This document shows, piece after piece, positions 61,598-64,000 of a stretch of DNA of 64,000 nucleotides. The notes below the pieces were generated by a model, which was not told where the DNA came from, made no database searches, and saw nothing but the letters and a program-made list of their open reading frames with translations. Origin of the DNA: Archegozetes longisetosus (lineage: Eukaryota > Arthropoda > Arachnida > Sarcoptiformes > Trhypochthoniidae); the NCBI GenBank assembly GCA_018873245.2, contig JAEMBT020000002.1, positions 4,096,001 to 4,160,000 on the forward strand, given 5' to 3'. The translations under genes were made by a program, and so were the position numbers. Position 1 is the first letter of the stretch; each line of letters begins with the position of its first letter.

Positions 61598-61965
61598 AGT
61601 CACATGATATATATCGCTGAACGTAACTTTAAGAGTTACGCTCAGTCTAAACTTCCCTTTTGAGATCACTCTCACCTTTTAAGAATTGTTTATACCATCG
61701 AAATGAGTAGGCGTAGCTTTGCAAGAATGGGTTCTTTCGACTCCTCATTGCATCTTATAGTATGATAATCGTAAATGTGGTACTTCAACTTCACATAAAA
61801 TGCGATGAGGAGTCGAAAGAACCCATTCTTGCAAAGCTACGCCTACTTATTTCGAAGATATAAGCAATTCTTAAAAGGTAGGTGTGGCTTCAAAAGTAAG
61901 GCTTGAACTGAGCGTAATTCTTAAAGCAATGTTTAGCGATATATATCATGTGACTATAACCACTC
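61598..61965. repeat. palindromic element
   Basis: Arms of about 160 bp: GTCACATGATATATATCGCT at the left, inverted near 61955 at the right; the inner part includes near-perfect pairing of 'GGAGTCGAAAGAACCCATTC'. The palindrome resumes to the left of the hAT-like MITE ('GGCTATA'), showing the order of insertion. Confidence 0.8.
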
Positions 61966-62293
61966 TAATACTAGCAAACGTTTGCTCATTTTTGAGTACA
62001 CGAAATTTTGTAGTTTGGCGTGAAAATATCAATTAGGTTACGAATAATTGGAAGCCTTCTCGAAGTGATGTGTGTCAACTACTTTGCAACTATTAATTAT
62101 ATAAAGAGAATAGTAAAATTTAATAAAATCCTATCTCCATTAATCGAATCATCGGCTCAGAGATTAAACTATCGAACAAACGTATGTCATTAACTTAAAA
62201 TCAGGTGATTGTTTAAATTTTGATTTTGATTCGAAACTTCAAATTCGCGTTCGACCACTAAATCTATTCTTATACTTCATTAATAATTTTAAA

Positions 62294-62878
62294 ATGGCAA
62301 ACAATCAAAATATGAGTAATTCAGAGGGCAATAGAATTCTTCGAATAGATGAAGATTTGAAAACATGTAGAATCTGTTTCGCGACCGTTTGTGACACAGA
62401 GATCCAGAAAAATTTAGCAATCAATCCATGCAATTGTCAGGAAGTGTTTGCTTTTGCTCACAATAAGTGCATAAATGAAAGGTTAGAACAAAATGGACAC
62501 GAAAGCTGTGACGTCTGCAGGTTCAGATTCATTATGGATAAGAAACCGAAATCTCTGATGGATTGGATCAGAACAAAGCCAAACGTAGAAGAGTGGATTG
62601 AATTACTGGTTAGAGTTTTGAACGTTTCAAACGTTAGTTTCGTTGGTTTCATTGTTTGGTTTTACAATCCTATCGAATGGATATCATTTTGGACCATATC
62701 TTTGGCATCGATTTCATGTTTCAGAATATTTTGGGTCTCAATGTTATTCGTTGAACTATCGATCAAATCGCTCGACGACTTTGCTGAATGGAAAAGGAAG
62801 AATTTCAGGATTAAAGTAAAACAAAATCCAGATTTCAAAAGAAGAACAGTAAGTCAAAAAAGGAAAAAAGAACAATAA
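62294..62878 (+). CDS. membrane-associated RING-CH (MARCH-like) E3 ubiquitin ligase
   Basis: Single-exon gene, 194 residues, ATG at 62294. The N-terminal RING-CH (C4HC3) finger is complete at about residues 25-75: C-R-I-C, then 'NPCNCQEVFAFAHNKC' (C-x-C-x7-H-x2-C) and 'ESCDVC'. Two hydrophobic segments follow (around 'VSFVGFIVWFYNPIEW' and 'FWTISLASISCFRIFWVSML'), then a strongly basic cytosolic tail ending KRKKEQ. MARCH proteins sit in endosomal, ER or plasma membranes and ubiquitinate membrane proteins. This one has the minimal finger plus two-TM layout. Lack of introns, unlike its neighbours, may mean a retrocopy or a fast-evolving single-exon lineage. Transposon-derived repeats end 300 bp upstream. 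Confidence 0.85.
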   Translation: MANNQNMSNSEGNRILRIDEDLKTCRICFATVCDTEIQKNLAINPCNCQEVFAFAHNKCINERLEQNGHESCDVCRFRFIMDKKPKSLMDWIRTKPNVEEWIELLVRVLNVSNVSFVGFIVWFYNPIEWISFWTISLASISCFRIFWVSMLFVELSIKSLDDFAEWKRKNFRIKVKQNPDFKRRTVSQKRKKEQ

Positions 62879-63488
62879 AAATTCTCACTGTCAATCACGC
62901 TCATATTTCACTTATCACACAAATATTAGAATTTTTTAAAAGGAGCATTTAAAATATAATTAACTAAGTTCTATTTATGTAATTTAAAGTTTTTCATCTT
63001 CTCACTAGACCACCTTATATTTCAATAAATTAATAGAGATATTGAATTAAATATCTTATATTCAAAAGTCTACTTAATGATTCAAAATTATCTTTATATA
63101 AACTTAAAGGATAAACTTTGCAGGTATTCATAGCTTTGTTTCCTTCTTCACAGTTAAGAAGTTGTAAAAATAACTAAGAATTCCACAAATATTAATTTTA
63201 TTCAATCAAACTTTAGATGCAAAAAATATACAAATCGAGACTATAATAAATATGAAAATCTCCTCAGTTGGAGTTTCAGACCTGAAGCTGAATATAGTTT
63301 TCTAGAATCACACAATAATCTTAAAAAATTCACTGTAAAGTAAGGAAATCATAAATATTCTCGATTTCCCACAAATAAACATCAAAAAGTAACTATTCTT
63401 GAATTATTAATAATGAAAAAAGCTGATAATACAGCAAAATATGATAATTTAGATAAATTAGATTGACTTGTATTAATTCGTTGTTCAG
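62879..63488. other. intergenic spacer
   Basis: 0.6 kb between the convergent MARCH-like and M13 genes; no gene seen. Confidence 0.5.
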
Positions 63489-64000
63489 CTACCAAAGTGA
63501 GCATTTTGTTGGCTTATTCATAGCCGACCCAACGGGACAATTGAATGCGTCAGAAAATTCTTTCAAGTTGGAGAGAACGGAGTTGATTCTAAAAAAGAAA
63601 ATAAGATCGAGATAAGTGAATAAAAGTCAAATAATAATTTGTGAATAATAAGAACCTGTATTTGGCTGTTTGATAAGGACTAATATTAGTGATATCATTT
63701 TGGACATGCTTCCAACACAATGTATTGGCAGTATTAATCCAAAATAGTTGTTCAGGTGTATAATCCAAGCCAACTAAACGCAACTCATGACCATTCCTCT
63801 GGACATAGCTTTTATAAGCATGTATGGCCTGCTTGAAGGCTCCGCTATCTGTAATCACGCGTTGAATTAATGAGAGACGATTCTTAAATGTCAATCCCTT
63901 TAAGGAATGATTTGAATTTTGATATTCATATTCATAGCACTGCTTCTGTTCGTTGAAGCTCTTTTCGGTGCTTTTGTCCCACCAGTTGGCATAGGTTCCG
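63489..64000 (-). CDS. M13 (neprilysin-like) metallopeptidase C-terminus, catalytic residues lost (partial)
   Basis: The last two exons (64000-63656, running off the window, and 63588-63489) of a neprilysin/ECE-type ectoenzyme. Seen: 'GTYANWWDKSTEKSF', 'HELRLVGLDYTPEQLFWINT', 'LCWKHVQND', 'SPYQTAKYR', 'LSNLKEFSDAFNCPVGSAMN' and the terminal C-S-L-W, as in the family's C-terminal CxxW. The zinc-ligand motif GENIADNGG is replaced by QRVITDSGA, so the Glu zinc ligand is Arg (codon CGC). The His of 'HSP..yR' near the end is Ile, while the following Arg is kept. The HEXXH part lies outside the window. The structure is conserved but the enzyme is almost surely inactive. A 67-bp intron separates the exons. 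Confidence 0.85.

Noticed and set aside
1-64000. CRISPR arrays, operons, ribosome binding sites, rRNA
   Set aside because: None seen; gene structure is eukaryotic throughout.

Overview
The window is AT-rich nuclear DNA of an animal. Its genes are split by short GT-AG introns (mostly 50-100 bp) and belong to animal families: DEG/ENaC channels, variant ionotropic receptors (IRs), M1 and M13 metallopeptidases, carnitine octanoyltransferase, an MFSD4/NaGLT-type sugar transporter, hemopexin-like proteins and a MARCH-type E3 ligase. IRs next to pickpocket-like DEG/ENaC genes point to an arthropod. A mite or relative is my best guess, but the sequence does not prove it. There are no operons, CRISPR arrays or prokaryotic features.

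Layout. 0.5-5.1 kb (-): three DEG/ENaC modules head to tail, possibly one concatenated polypeptide. 6.5-8 kb: a large foldback repeat with tRNA-like arms, a hAT transposase tail and a hexamer microsatellite. 8.2-10 kb (-): a partial hemopexin-like gene and a four-TM orphan. 13.4-15.6 kb (+): two tandem paralogues with a possible HOOK-like N-terminal domain and a coiled coil. 19.3-23.3 kb (+): a complete seven-exon M1 aminopeptidase whose catalytic Glu is Gly. 24-25.7 kb (+): a complete five-exon IR. 25.8-27 kb (-): a hemopexin-like protein with a GPI-like tail. 28.4-31.3 and 37.9-40.4 kb (-): two carnitine octanoyltransferase paralogues flanking a sugar transporter (33.5-36.7 kb, +). 41.6-47.7 kb (-): two, perhaps three, small single-pass membrane genes in a duplicated block. 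47.8-51.6 kb: MITEs, a decayed hAT transposase, a dispersed repeat and a degenerate satellite. 52.8-55.6 kb (-): a second IR with an in-frame stop and an intron holding a foldback element and a tRNA-His-derived SINE. 57.3-62 kb: nested DNA-transposon derivatives and foldbacks. 62.3 kb (+): a single-exon MARCH-like gene. 63.5 kb to the edge (-): the C-terminus of an M13 peptidase lacking catalytic residues.

The genes are not a pathway. Recurrent themes are lineage-specific tandem duplication (DEG/ENaC, HOOK-like, CROT, small membrane proteins), sensory or ion-channel families, and two metallopeptidases with broken active sites. Exon boundaries were assigned by eye from splice sites, phase and family conservation. 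Several host genes carry single-base frame breaks, three of them at A-runs, so some may be consensus errors rather than real lesions.
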